Shown: positions 10,738-21,429, counted from the first letter of the stretch. The stretch is DNA of 64,000 nt from Chrysophaeum taylorii (GCA_029834535.1 JAQMWT010000553.1:1-64000); one strand, 5' to 3'. The notes: a model not told the origin generated them from the sequence alone. Numbers and translations are program-made.

Positions 10738-12050
10738 TCCTTACTACTAATCGACAGATGTTTTTCTGTTTGTCTGTTTGTCTGTCTTTAAATGTCGACT
10801 GCTAAGAGGGGGGTGTCTGTGGGGAGCATGAAGGATGTGGGTGGGTTTGTGGGGTATGAGGGATGTGCCTGACGGGCGGAGATAAGTACGCGGGACCTAG
10901 TCGGGGTCATCGCCGAGGCGTGGGGCAGACGACGAGAGGACGGGCCCCGCCCGTAGGTCGTACGCATGCTGCCGCCGGACGTTTGTTTGTCTTAACTACT
11001 AATCGACAGATGTTTGTCTGTTTGTTTGTCTATTTGTCTGTCTGTCCCTCGATTTAGGGTAAGGATCAGGTAGGCGCGAGAGTAAGGATCAGGTAGGCGC
11101 GAGAGCCAGACAGTGATCCTCCAAGCCGTCTACGGCGACCTCGCTGACTATTTCCACGAGCCGCGGCGGCTCTTTCAGCGCGCCATTCTCACGCCCCGTC
11201 GAAACGATGTTGTCGATGCTGACAACGCGCGCATGACCGCGGCCTTTTTTTCCCGGAGACGAGGCGTCGGAGTTCTTTTCGGCTGACTAGGTTGGGTCGG
11301 AAGACGACGCCTCGCTCTCAAGAGTCGAGTTTTGAACTCCCTGACAACCAACGGCATGCTGACTTTGATCGCGAGCTTAAAGTCTTCGCAACCTCGACCC
11401 GTCGCACGGCCACTGCAACGGTACCAGATACATGATCGATCGTGTCGTTGTCACCGAGGCTCCTCCAACCTGTATCCCGTAAGGCCCGCCGACGCCAAAC
11501 GATCACCAAGAGCCAGGGCCAGACGCCCCGCGAGGTCGGCGTCCTCTTGGCGAAGCCCGTCTTCTGCCACGTCCAGCTGCACGTGGCTCTCTGTCGATCG
11601 GCAACCCCGAGGATATCCTCTTCTGAGTCGACGACTCCACCCTACCCCACACGTGCTGCGCAATACCGATAAGCCCCCTCCCGGCGTCTACACGCGCACT
11701 GTAGGTGAACTTACTGGGTCCAGGTGAACTTGCTGGGGTTTGAGATTGGGACTAGGTGAACTTAGTGACCAGGTGAACTTACTGGGACCAAGTGAACTTA
11801 CTGGGGTTTTTAGAGTGAACGCAAAGGCTAGCGGCGTGTACGGATCGCAGCGCAGCTTAGATTGGCGGAGGTGAGAGCGACGAGCTCGAAGGAGAGTGGG
11901 GTAAGTGGATGTGAGCACGAGTGGGCTTACGCCGAACTTACTGGGGTTAGAGATTGGGACTAGGTGAACTTACTGGGACCAGGTGAACTTACTGGGGTTA
12001 GAGATTGGGACTAGGTGAACTTACTGGCGAACTTACTGGCCTGCACTTGT
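10738..12050 (+). mobile_element. Helitron/Pif1-helicase-bearing repeat, copy A
   Basis: The unit starts with CTACTAATCGACAGATG, then a (TGTT/TGTC)n-rich leader and a core at about 11105-11700. The core resembles the C-terminal part of a Helitron/Pif1-type helicase: VYGDLADYFHEPRRL then QRAILTPRRNDVV near 11120-11210, LNSLTTNG near 11333, and a motif V/VI region near 11490-11600 (TKSQGQTPREVG then VFCHVQLHVALCR). The pieces lie in different frames, so the helicase is not functional. A minisatellite follows. Helitrons are rolling-circle DNA transposons; I see no Rep domain, so this is a fragment or a non-autonomous derivative. Confidence 0.7.
11702..12047 (+). repeat. GTGAACTTACTGG minisatellite (in copy A)
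   Basis: Irregular tandem repeats of GTGAACTTACTGG, alternating with GACCAG and GGTTAGAGATTGGGACTAG spacers. About ten motif occurrences are visible. Similar arrays follow the helicase core in copies B, C and D. Confidence 0.85.
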
Positions 12051-13080
12051 CTGTCTTTAAATGTCGACTGGTAAGAGGGGGGGGTGTGTGTGGGGAGCAT
12101 GAAGGATGTGGGTGGGTTGTTTGCCTGTCTGTTTGTCCCTTTAGGGTAAGGATCAGGTAGGCACGCGAGCCAGACAGTGATCCTCCAAGCCGTCTACGGC
12201 GACCTCGCAGACTGTTTCCACGACCCGCGGCGGCTCTTTCAGCGCGCCATTCTCACGCCCCGTCGAAACGATGTTGTCGATGCTGACAACGCGCGCATGA
12301 CCGCGGCCTTTTTTTCCCGGAGACGAGGCGTCGGAGTTCGGAGTTCGGCTGACTAGGTTGGGTCGGAAGCCGACGCCGCGCTCTTTACAGTCGAGTTTTC
12401 GACTCCCTGACAACCAACGGCATGCTGACTTTGATCGCGAGCTTAAAGTCTTCGCAACCTCGACCCGGCGCACGGCCACTGCAACGGTACCAGATACATG
12501 TTCGATCGTGTCGTGTCACCGAGGCTCCTCCAACCTGTATCCCTTAAGGCCCGCCTACGCCAAACGATCAATAAGAGCCAGGGCCAGACGCCCCGCGAGG
12601 TCCGCGTCCTCTTGCCCAAGCCCGTCTTCTGTCACGTCCAGCTCTACGTGGCTCTCTGTCGATCGGCAACCCCGAGGATTTGCTCTTCTGGGTCGACGAC
12701 TCCACCCTACCCCACACGTGCTGCGCAATACCGACAAGCCCCCTCACGGCGTCTACACGCGCACTGTAGATGAACTTATTGGGACCAGGTGTACTTACTG
12801 GGGTTGGAGATTGGGACTAGGTGAGCTGAGTGACCAGGTGAACTTACTGGGACCAGGTGAACTTACTGGGGTTTTAAGAGTAAACTCAAGGGTTGGCGGC
12901 GCGTGCGGATCAAAGCAGCTTGGATTGGCGGGGGTGAGAGCGACGAGCACTGGGTTACGCCGAACTTACTGGGGTTAGAGATTGGGACTAGGTGAACTTA
13001 CTGACCAGGTGAACGTAACGGGACCAGGTGAACTTACTGGGGTTAGAGATTGGGACTAGGTGAACTTACTGGCCTGCACT
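12051..13080 (+). mobile_element. Helitron/Pif1-helicase-bearing repeat, copy B
   Basis: A second direct copy of the unit, starting at the GTCTGTCTTTAAATGTCGACTG segment. Its helicase motif reads INKSQGQTPREV then PKPVFCHVQLYVALCR around 12567-12655, closer to the canonical TINKSQGQT and HGQLYVALSR signatures than copy A. An upstream region near 12180-12290 matches the RAILTPRRNDVV segment of copy A. It ends with the same minisatellite and the terminal CTGGCCTGCACTTGT found in copy C. Confidence 0.7.
12770..13078 (+). repeat. GTGAACTTACTGG minisatellite (in copy B)
   Basis: The same repeat motif and spacers as in copy A, ending in CTGGCCTGCACTTGT about 70 bp before the start codon of the lactate dehydrogenase gene. 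Confidence 0.85.
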
Positions 13081-13151
13081 TGTTCGTTCTTAATCCTAGA
13101 TGATATATCCGGTATGTTGTTGCTGTTCGGTTGAGTCTTCTTCGGAAGAGC

Positions 13152-14255
13152 ATGTTGGTGCGCGGGCTGCTCAGGACGACAACCCGGGCACAGCTCGGGC
13201 GGCGGTGGTACATTGCGACGGACCAGCTGAAGGTGGGCATTGTCGGCACCGGCATGGTTGGCGCGACAGCAGCTTACGCCATGATTCTCCAGGGCATTGG
13301 TCGCGAGATTGTGCTGGTCGATCTCAATAAGAAGCGGACCGAGGCCGAGGCCGACGACTTGAACCACGCAGTGCCGTTCACGAAACCCGAACTTGTGACG
13401 GTGGGCGACTATCCCGATCTCGACGGGTGCAAAGTTGTCGTAGTGGCCGCCGGAGTGAGCCAGAAGCCTGGAGAAACGCGCCAGGCGCTCCTCGGTCGCA
13501 ATGCCAAGGTCTTTGAGACCGTCATCCCCAAAATTCTCCAGCACTCGCCCAAGGCGACGCTCCTCGTCGCGACCAACCCGGTCGACGTCATGACGCACCT
13601 CGCCGCCCGGTTTGCCGCGGCGCACGGCGCTCCGGCGAGCCACGTTCTCGGCACCGGGACCTGCCTCGACTCGGCGCGCTTCTCGCATCTTTTGGGTCGC
13701 CACCTCGGCGTGGACTCCTCATCGGTCCACGGCTACGTCGTCGGCGAGCACGGAGACTCGGAGGTCTTGCTGTGGTCGCTCGTCACCGTCGGAGGCGTCC
13801 CGCTCGATGACTACTGCCAGGCTCGACAAATCCTTCTCGACGATGCCATCAAGCGGGACATCGACTTCAAGGTACGTCGCGCCGCCTATCGTATCATCGA
13901 GGGCAAGGGCTCGACGTACTACGGAGTCGGCGCGGCCATCGCCGCAATTGTCCACGCCATTATTCACAACGAAAAGTGTGTCCTCACTATTTGTGCCCCC
14001 ATGGCCACCGTTGCCGGCGTCCAGAACACCACCGTCGCCATGCCCTTTCTCGTTGGCGGGGACGGCGTTATCGCCGTCCTCCCACTCTCCCTTCAAGGGG
14101 AGGAGTACGCCCAACTCAGCAAGTCGGCCGAGGTTATAAAGGAAGCCATAGCCGGGATTGACGAGATGGAAATTGCCGAAGAAAACAAACAACACAACCA
14201 ACAAGGCGCAACCAATAATCACAACAACAACAACAACAACAACCAACGCGCCTAA
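13152..14255 (+). CDS. NAD-dependent L-lactate dehydrogenase, probably mitochondrial
   Basis: A single-exon gene; I chose the ATG at 13152, giving 367 residues. It interconverts pyruvate and L-lactate with NADH. The Rossmann motif GIVGTGMVG is near residue 30. Residues of the LDH rather than malate class are visible: Gln in SQKPGETR (the position that favours pyruvate), the following Arg, Asp and Arg in TCLDSARF, and catalytic His in VGEHGDSE. The first 25 residues are rich in Arg and lack acidic residues, consistent with a mitochondrial presequence. The C-terminus carries a poly-Asn/Gln tail encoded by a CAA/AAC microsatellite, which is unusual for the family. The helicase repeats end about 70 bp upstream, so its promoter may overlap repeat sequence. 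Confidence 0.9.
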   Translation: MLVRGLLRTTTRAQLGRRWYIATDQLKVGIVGTGMVGATAAYAMILQGIGREIVLVDLNKKRTEAEADDLNHAVPFTKPELVTVGDYPDLDGCKVVVVAAGVSQKPGETRQALLGRNAKVFETVIPKILQHSPKATLLVATNPVDVMTHLAARFAAAHGAPASHVLGTGTCLDSARFSHLLGRHLGVDSSSVHGYVVGEHGDSEVLLWSLVTVGGVPLDDYCQARQILLDDAIKRDIDFKVRRAAYRIIEGKGSTYYGVGAAIAAIVHAIIHNEKCVLTICAPMATVAGVQNTTVAMPFLVGGDGVIAVLPLSLQGEEYAQLSKSAEVIKEAIAGIDEMEIAEENKQHNQQGATNNHNNNNNNNQRA

Positions 14256-14493
14256 AGTGCGGAGGGCATGTCTGTGTGTATTGTACTTGTGCCGCGCGAT
14301 CTCCGCGTGGCCCGCTGTTTCGCGTCCAACCCGCGACCGGATAGCAAAGCCTGTCATCGTCGTCGTCATCGCCAGCGTACGTACGTCGTCGAAAACGCGA
14401 ACAAAATTATCGGCGAACCGCTCTCAAAACTACAGTGGTAAATAATGATTAGAGCTGTTGTTGTCCTCGTCGTCGCTAGGATCGTGCGCGCGT

Positions 14494-14524
<31 letters not shown>

Positions 14525-14851
14525 TGATTCTAGTCCTGCTCCATGGCTCGAATCGCATGGAAACAAAGGACGCGCGCACAAAATCAATCAACCAAGCAAT
14601 CAGTCATGAGGGGTGTGCCGGCGGGAGGTCGAGGGCGGACCCCAACTCGGCGCGGGCGGCCGATAAGTATGATGATGGCAGGCGGGGACGCAGACAGCGA
14701 CGACATTTATTTATGACTAAGGAAGATATTCGCGGGAGTCCAGCGATCGGCGAACCGAGGTTGGCCGGAAGAAGAAGAAGAAGAAGTGTGCGGCGGGAGG
14801 TCAACGGCGAGGGACGTTGAACCCAAACGCGGGAGAATCACAAAAGCGAAA
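14256..14851. other. Intergenic region between convergent genes
   Basis: The two flanking genes converge here. It holds a (GAC)n run near 14500-14525 and a short GAA-rich run near 14770. I see no gene. Confidence 0.6.
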
Positions 14852-15451
14852 TCAGTGGGGTTTGAGGTTGAGAGGCCGTGGCTTGGAGGCGCGGGGTCCA
14901 GTCGGGATAATCTCGCCCATGTCTTCAAGCTCCTTCTTGAAGTACTCAATGGTGTGCTCGAGGCCCATCTGGACGGTCCATCTGGGTTGCCAGCCGATGT
15001 GTCGTTTGGCGACGGTGATGTCAGGCTTGCGCTTGCGGGGATCGTCGGTGGTCGCAGGAAGCGAAACAATGCGGGACCGCGAGCCCGTGAGGCGCTTGAT
15101 GGTATGGGCGAAGGTCGCGACGGCGTACTCGTCCGGGTTTCCGAGGTTGACGGGAAGCGAGTAGTTCGAGTTCATGAGCTTGTAGAGGCCGTCGACGAGG
15201 TCGTCGACGAATTGGAAGCTTCGGGTCTGGGACCCGTCTCCGTAGAGCGTGATCTGCGAAGAAAAAAAAAGGTAATAATATAAAAAAAGACGAGACGACT
15301 CACGTCCTTGTCTTGGAGCGCCTGAATGATGAAGTTGGAGACGACGCGGCCGTCGTTGGGGTGCATGCGGCGGCCAAAGGTGTTGAATATGCGGGCCACG
15401 CGGACGTCGACCCCAACTTGGCGCTGGTAGGAGTACATCATGGTCTCGGCG

Positions 15452-15483
<32 letters not shown>

Positions 15484-16206
15484 GCCGATGGGATTGACGT
15501 TCCCCCAGTACGTTTCGACCTGGGGATGGATCTCGGGATCCCCGTAGATCTCTGAAGTGGAGGCGAGAAGCATGCGCGCGTTGACGCGCTTCGCGAGACC
15601 CAGCATGTTGAGCGTGCCCTCGGTGGAGGTCTTGATGGTTTTGATCGGGTTGTACTGGTAGTGGGGAGGGCTCGCCGGGCACGCGAGGTGGTAAATCTGG
15701 TCGACCTCGAGCATGATAGGCTGGACGACGTCGCCGACGACAAAGGCAAAGTTCGGGTGGCCGAACCAGTGCTCGATATTCTTCTTGCGACCCGTGAACA
15801 AATTGTCCAGGACGGTGACCTCGTGGCCCTCGGTCATGAGGCGGTCGACGAGATTCGAACCCACGAAGCCCGCGCCGCCCGTCACCAGAATCCGAAGCTT
15901 CTGGTTCGCCGGCAAACGCTTCACCGGCGCGTACCCGCTCTTTCCGAGTCGCACGCTCTCGGCCCGCATCGTCGCGATCTGGTCGACGATGGTCGACCGA
16001 ACGACGCCCTCGACCACCGAAGGGCTCAGCGACGTCGACTCTCGCTCCAAAGGCCCGGGAGGCGTCCTTTCACCCTGTTTTAGCACGGCAACAACCAGCA
16101 TCGCGCACACAGTGCAACTGGTCAGCAGCAAGTAGATCGGTCGTCGCTGGATCTGTCGCCGCATCTTCCACATGACGCTCCCGCCCGCCTCTTTCCCCTC
16201 GTCCAT
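14852..16206 (-). CDS. UXS: UDP-glucuronate decarboxylase (UDP-xylose synthase), membrane-anchored
   Basis: Two exons, 16206-15304 and 15253-14852, joined across a 50 bp GT-AG intron (15254-15303, donor GTGAGT); the product is 434 residues. It converts UDP-glucuronate to UDP-xylose with bound NAD. After a short cytosolic tail there is one membrane segment (about 25-44), giving the type II Golgi layout of UXS1. Visible motifs are [11 protein letters not shown] (NAD binding, about 110), the SDR active-site YDEGK in [14 protein letters not shown] (about 235-248) and [16 protein letters not shown] just after the intron. I chose the ATG at 16206 because upstream in-frame codons are GTG only. UDP-xylose would feed xylosyltransferases of the secretory pathway. 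Confidence 0.93.
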
Positions 16207-16411
16207 CTCAACCCAACTCTGCAATCGAAGATTGCTACGGTTCCGCAACTGATGCGCCAGGGGAGGGTCCCCTTCGCTCGCAAGCGCCACGCTCGCCTTG
16301 CCGCCTTCCGCCGTGGATATATACCGCCCGACTCGCACCTCGCGCACACACAACACACACAACACTGCTCCTGCCCCAAGACGGGGTTTGTGTTGTTCTT
16401 GCCAAGGGGCA

Positions 16412-16807
16412 AATCCCTAACCCTGCGAGCGCTAACCGTTGGTTGCGATGGAGGACGGCGCCTAACACGCTTGCTCCCTGCGGCGGCCCCGGCCGTCCCG
16501 GAGTGAGACGGTGCCTGCTCGCCTCCCGGGCTGGCCGGTTAGCACCCGGAAAGTCCGCGCTGGGATGGGGTTCGCTCGGTTGGGCAGAACGCGACGGACA
16601 GGTCGATTGTTCGTGGACCAACACGTTTGCGGCCTGCGACGCTCTTGCACGACTTCGCACAAGACCGCGCGCAGTGGCGGTCCGTCATCAACGAGTCCTC
16701 GTCCTTCGCCTCTGCCCCAACTGCGTGATTTTCCTCTGTGATTCCGGATCGGCTCCTGCCTGTCCGGCCTGGGTCCCATGCTCGGGAGAGGTCTGAAGTT
16801 AAGTTAG
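16412..16807 (+). mobile_element. SINE-like / LINE-3'-end element, copy 2
   Basis: A 396 bp element flanked by a perfect 13 bp duplication, TTGCCAAGGGGCA, at 16399-16411 and 16808-16820. It is nearly identical to the inverted copy at 6084-6482, with the same 5' start (CCCTAACCCTGCGAGCGC) and a short GTTAAGTTAG tail. The plus strand contains a LINE ORF2-like C-terminal segment (RPATLLHDFAQDRAQWRS). It lies in the divergent promoter interval, 205 bp upstream of the UXS start and 207 bp upstream of the next gene. Confidence 0.88.
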
Positions 16808-17014
16808 TTGCCAAGGGGCAGGCAACCGGGACGAAATAAACAGTTTAAACATTACCCGCACGGTTGCCGGTTGCCGGACGAAAACAAACCCCAAAGGGTT
16901 CTTCGTAAACGGGCGATGGCTAACGGTACCTGAGGTGAGGGGGGAATGATGACGTGTGAGGGGGGGAGAAAAAAGTAAAGTGAAGCTTCTTCTTCTATAG
17001 CCGAAGAAAGTAGG

Positions 17015-18378
17015 ATGAGGCTGCTGCTCGTGTTGACTTTGGCGCGGGTGTGCTGGGCCTCGAGCGCGGGAAATGGTATCTCCAAGAGCACCTACGCAGC
17101 GACCGACCCAACTTCGGGGGCTGCATTCCTCTACAAATACTTTCCTGTGGACGAAGCTCAAGATGACTGCCCTAATGCCGCGTGCATGTGCTTCACTGGG
17201 GGAAAAAATGAACCCTGGGAAATCGTGCAGGGCCGCGTCGCCCTCATGGGCGCCAACAACAACGACAGCAACAATTACAGCAACAATGCCACCCTCAAAG
17301 TCCCACCGTCCACCGGCTTTGGGCTTCACCTGGTGAACGTGAGCGCCCGTCGCACGACTGGGGGCGTGAGCCTTCCGACGGTAGAGGCGGCATTCACCGC
17401 GCGGCTCGGCGACATGAGTGCATACGATGCCTTCATGGACTACAACATCGGCCTTCTCGCTGCAGATCTCACCCCCTATACGTCGCGCTTCGATCACGAC
17501 GCGGTCGACTACTACGCGGCTTCGTTCGAAGAGAACTCCGAGACCTGGTACTCGGTGTTTGTCCTGGTGCCCAACACTCAAATGGTTCTCGAGCTGCTTT
17601 CGACCACGTACGAGGGCTCCAAGACACCGCACCCCGTGGCGCCGCGCCTCGGTTCCGAGCACGCGAGAGCGCTCTCGACGTTGTCGTTACCGCCGCCTTT
17701 GCTCCAAGCTATCCGTGTGTCGCGCGCCACGTCCAATCTCACGGCGGTCGACGCGTTTTACGAGGAGGTGTTCGGCACGACGCCAATCCAAGTTGCAGCG
17801 GACCGTCACTGCTTCCTGCTTTGGGATGGAGACTCGACGATGGTCTGTTACGCCGAATATACCTCCGACGAATCCGACGTGCTCTCGGTCGCCGACTTCC
17901 AGAACGGCATGAATGACGTCCACAAGACGCTCCTCAGCGGCCAACCGATGTGCGGCAAGGTACGTCTTTAGTTTCGTCGCGTTCTTCGTTTTAGTGAAGA
18001 CACGTCCTGCTGCTCTCGCAGGACAAGTGGCTCGACAATCACTACGCGTACGACAACCCCTATCGGGACAACACGACGCTGGGTAACGCGATAGTGGCCG
18101 CCGTTGACTCTGGAAAGTACATGTTTTATTGTGATGCGCTAGACTTCAGCAGCGCATCATCTTCGAGTTATCGCCTTCACTACATCATCGACCCAACTGG
18201 CTGGGGTATCCAGCTCGACGTCGACTTTCCAAGTCAACCGATGGCGTGCCGCGCGTCGTCTGAAATGGAAGAAAATGCCTGGGCCTTGCGCCGCTCGTCG
18301 TCCGAGAAGTTGGCGTCGGCCGATTCCTCCAATCCGGCCTGTGACCTCGGCATCTGCAATGAAGAAGCTGCTATCTGA
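17015..18378 (+). CDS. Secreted protein with VOC/glyoxalase-like features
   Basis: Two exons, 17015-17959 and 18022-18378, joined over a 62 bp GT-AG intron (17960-18021, donor GTACGT), give 433 residues. The N-terminus (MRLLLVLTLARVCWASS) looks like a cleaved signal peptide. The body has a HLVNVSAR strand and a FMDYNIGLLAADLTPY segment followed by VFVLVPNTQMVLELLS, a pattern seen in vicinal-oxygen-chelate folds. A second half contains AVDAFYEEVFG and DKWLDNHYAYDN. I see no complete glyoxalase metal site, so no reaction is assigned. It could be an alga-specific secreted family of unknown function. Confidence 0.6.
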
Positions 18379-18560
18379 GCGGTTCCAAGTCTCGTTGTTC
18401 CGTGGATCTCGCTCCGTGGGAAGGAGGCACACCGGCGGGGCGTGAATGGAGAGTTGTCCTTTCCCCCTCGTTTGCAAATCTGGGCTTGGATACCTCCAAT
18501 TGTACTAAAGATTTTTTTTTCTGATACCTTGTACACTCGTTTAAACAAACGAACTTGACG

Positions 18561-20258
18561 ATGTCTTCAACGAAATGTCGCAGCAGTAGCAGCATGAACC
18601 TAAACATCAGAAAGGCCAAACCAGGCAGCAAGGAAGTTTTCGGAGGAAGTGATGAGGCGGAACCTGTGCTTTACACGAGCAAGAGCGCGACGACAATCGA
18701 ACGCTCGACGAACGAGACGGCACCGGGAATCGTATCGTCGGTGGATGAGACAAGTGTCTGCAGCACGTGCAAGACATTTCCCGAGCACGAATTCGCGTGT
18801 CCAAATCAAATGCCTCACCTTATTCCTGTCGAGCACATCATGTGTCGCAAGGAGCAGCGACAGAGGCGAAGGGCGAGGGTGAAAAAGGCACACCAACGAA
18901 TCCAACGGCGCGAGCGCAAGGAGGCGATTCTAGCGATTGAGGAACACGCGCGGCGCGTCGAAGAGAGGCAGCGATGGTCGGAGAGGGTGCAGCGATGTAA
19001 GACGTGGCTGCCGGCGTTGGTGCTCGCACGGACTGTCGCGTGGAACTTGTCGCGCAAGCTGATCGTGGCGCGGAAGGACAGCACGGCGCGCGAAGCCCTT
19101 CGGCGTCGTATCGCGGAACGAGATCACGCCGTGCGTGTCATCCAGCGCGCCGCCCGAAACAGGATTGTGTATAAGAAGAGGCACGAGTACCGTGATTTCT
19201 GGTGCCGGTCTGCGTTATTCGAGGCGAAGATCCACGACGCGCGATGGATCGCGGCGCTCAAGGTGCAGTGCTGGCGACGCCGGCAGGCGGTCAAAAAGAT
19301 CAAGCGTTTTTTGCGCGAAAATCTGTGCAATCGGGGCGCGCAGGCAATCGCGCACTTTATTTTGAAAGTGCGGCAGATCCAGAAATCGGCCTTGGAGTGG
19401 TTAGTCGCGCGGCGACGGCGACGAAAGATGCTGCGGGAGATGTGGAACGATGTCGACGCGAAAATGCGCCGCGCCCTCGAGCAGCGGCTCAAGCGTGACT
19501 GGAACCCCCTAACCCCAATGCCGGTCGTCCAGCGGAGGCGAGGTCTCCAGGTCGATCTCGCGACGCGAATGCCCGAGCTCGTCAACAAAGCCATCGGAAA
19601 AATCGCGAACATCGAAGGCGGAATGGACAAGCTCTTGGCGCGGCAGCGCGGTGTCGGGGTTCGAGGAGCGCGGGGGTCAAGAGCCACTACGATTCGCGTC
19701 GAGAAGCTGCCGCTCGAGACACGCGAGAACGTCGTAGATGCTATCTTGAAGGACATCGTCGAGCGCAACTCGGTTTCGTGGGACGACGACAAGGATGGCG
19801 GCGACGCAAACGACCGAACCTTCAAGCTCACGGAACGCCCGCTTCAGCCGCGCCAGTTCACGAGCCAAGACGTCACGAAGATTTTGTCGTTGTCATCGAG
19901 CAAGGGCGCCGTGCGCCGCGTGCGCGACCTCCTCCGAAATCCTCGGAATAGTTCGCGCTCGCCAACGACGCTCATATTTTTCACTGCCTACCGGCCGCGA
20001 TCGCTGCACGAGGTCGTCGCCGAGCGCTGGATCGAGGCCTACAATGCGCTCCACATCCCGCTCGACCCCGAGACGAGTTGCGCACTCCTCAAGGCGGCCG
20101 AAAAGGACAACAACGCCCGCCGCCTTCTAAGAAAGGCCCGCTCCAACAAGACGCGCCTTCCGCAGATCAAAACCCCGTCGACCTCCGCCCTTGCCAAAAT
20201 GAGCCCAGCCACCGCGGAGCACCACACAGCCCTCCCGTTCATCCCCGTGAAGAGGTAG
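18561..20258 (+). CDS. IQ-motif-rich basic protein, function unknown
   Basis: A 565-residue single-exon gene counted from the ATG at 18561. The central part (about 100-300) is strongly basic and helical, with several IQ-like calmodulin-binding segments such as AVRVIQRAARNRIV and ALKVQCWRRRQAVKKIKRFL. The N-terminal region has cysteine pairs (CSTCKTF, EFACPNQMPH), possibly a small zinc site. The C-terminal third has the segment FFTAYRPRSLHEVVAERWIEAY, which I do not recognise. IQ-rich proteins often act in the cytoskeleton or cilium, but nothing here decides that. Its stop lies 32 bp from the convergent gene's stop. Confidence 0.75.
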   Translation: MSSTKCRSSSSMNLNIRKAKPGSKEVFGGSDEAEPVLYTSKSATTIERSTNETAPGIVSSVDETSVCSTCKTFPEHEFACPNQMPHLIPVEHIMCRKEQRQRRRARVKKAHQRIQRRERKEAILAIEEHARRVEERQRWSERVQRCKTWLPALVLARTVAWNLSRKLIVARKDSTAREALRRRIAERDHAVRVIQRAARNRIVYKKRHEYRDFWCRSALFEAKIHDARWIAALKVQCWRRRQAVKKIKRFLRENLCNRGAQAIAHFILKVRQIQKSALEWLVARRRRRKMLREMWNDVDAKMRRALEQRLKRDWNPLTPMPVVQRRRGLQVDLATRMPELVNKAIGKIANIEGGMDKLLARQRGVGVRGARGSRATTIRVEKLPLETRENVVDAILKDIVERNSVSWDDDKDGGDANDRTFKLTERPLQPRQFTSQDVTKILSLSSSKGAVRRVRDLLRNPRNSSRSPTTLIFFTAYRPRSLHEVVAERWIEAYNALHIPLDPETSCALLKAAEKDNNARRLLRKARSNKTRLPQIKTPSTSALAKMSPATAEHHTALPFIPVKR

Positions 20259-20290
20259 AGTCGAAAGAGCCGTCACGACGACAGCACATT

Positions 20291-20740
20291 TTATTTGGCG
20301 TAGCGCTGCTGGAGTCTCTTGAGGAGTGTCTCGATGCCCGGGGGGGGCTTGCGCTTCTCGACCTCTTTCTTGTAGCGCTGGATCTTGGCCGGCATCTCCT
20401 TGAGGTTTTTCTCGATGGACGCCGCGCGGTCGGCGCGCGTGCGCTCACGCTTGTGTCCCTTGGGGGGCGTCAGGACGATGGGAGCTCGGACGTGGAGGAT
20501 CTCGTCCCACTCGGGCAGCCAGCCGCCCTTTACGAACTCAAAGCTGCCGTAGGTGCCGTTGAGGATGGCCTGCTTCCGCGCGACGCGCGCCTTGCGCCGA
20601 GAGATGAGCGGTCGCCGCCATTTGACGCTGTTGTCGCCCGCAGGTCGCGGCTTGAACGCTTCGATGCCTGCCGTTTCGAGCCGCTTTCGCACCCCCAGCG
20701 CCTGGACGATCTCTTTGCCCGCACGCCATCGTTTGAGCAT
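20291..20740 (-). CDS. Mitochondrial large ribosomal subunit protein mL59-like
   Basis: A small basic protein of 149 residues from the ATG at 20740. Key segments are ALGVRKRLETAGIEAF (about 12-27), the central WRRPLISRRKARVARKQAIL then NGTYGSF (about 40-66) and a C-terminal PPKGHKRERTRADRAASIEK. The order of an R-rich SRR block, a GTYG turn and a KGHKxER helix resembles mL59 (fungal MRPL25) of mitochondrial ribosomes. There is no obvious cleavable presequence beyond MLKRWRAG. The family call is from memory of the pattern and would benefit from a profile search. The gene converges with the IQ protein gene. Confidence 0.6.
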   Translation of the reverse strand: MLKRWRAGKEIVQALGVRKRLETAGIEAFKPRPAGDNSVKWRRPLISRRKARVARKQAILNGTYGSFEFVKGGWLPEWDEILHVRAPIVLTPPKGHKRERTRADRAASIEKNLKEMPAKIQRYKKEVEKRKPPPGIETLLKRLQQRYAK

Positions 20741-21429
20741 GATGCTGCGACAACACCCCAATTTTTAATACTGAATCGTCGGGGGAGAGTTTGAGTTTTT
20801 ATCCGAGTACCAGTCGTCGCGCGAGTGCATGTGGCGTAGGCTTGTAATCCCAGCGAGCGCGCGCGGGATCATAGTAGTCACAGCGCCACGAGACGAGGGG
20901 CGCTGGAAGAAGCGTCGGGGGAGCGATTTGACGCCGGTCGCCATGCGGCGCGGAGACCGCGGTTTGACTGACTGACTGACTGACTGACTGGCTGACTGAC
21001 TGACTGACTGACTGACAAGCATCTCGTCGTTGACGTTTCCTTCTGCGTCCTTCTGCTTGTATAACCCGTACCGTTGCTTAAACAAAGTCCCGGCTTCCAA
21101 CCGGCCGGGCCCGCCCGGAATGCGAAGAGGGGCCAAGCAGAAGCTATACGTCGGGAAGACGGCTGCCCTCGCAAGGCACCACTGTCTCAGAATGCAGCGC
21201 CATCCATCGCAACCTCGGTTAGCGTTCAGAGAGTAGAAGGGTCCAATGAATAAAATAAATAATGACCTAAAAAAAGGTGGGGGTGTAGTCGCGTGCCAGC
21301 GCTCTGGTATTCGCTTGGTTTGCTTGCTCGCGACAGCGGGGACGCGTCGAGTATCCTCCTCCGACGACGTGACGACAGGCAGCAAAGAAAATAAAATCGC
21401 GCCGCCGCCGGCGCGCATCGTGGAGTCCT
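20741..21429. other. Intergenic region with TGAC microsatellite
   Basis: Contains a (TGAC)n array at about 20966-21016 interrupted by one TGGC unit. Otherwise I see no gene or recognisable element. Confidence 0.7.
20966..21016. repeat. (TGAC)n microsatellite
   Basis: About twelve consecutive tetranucleotide repeats with one interruption. Confidence 0.95.

Noticed and set aside
15840-15860. ATTCGAACCC-like string resembling a tRNA T-arm.
   Set aside because: It lies inside the UXS coding sequence and no matching D-arm or acceptor stem is seen.
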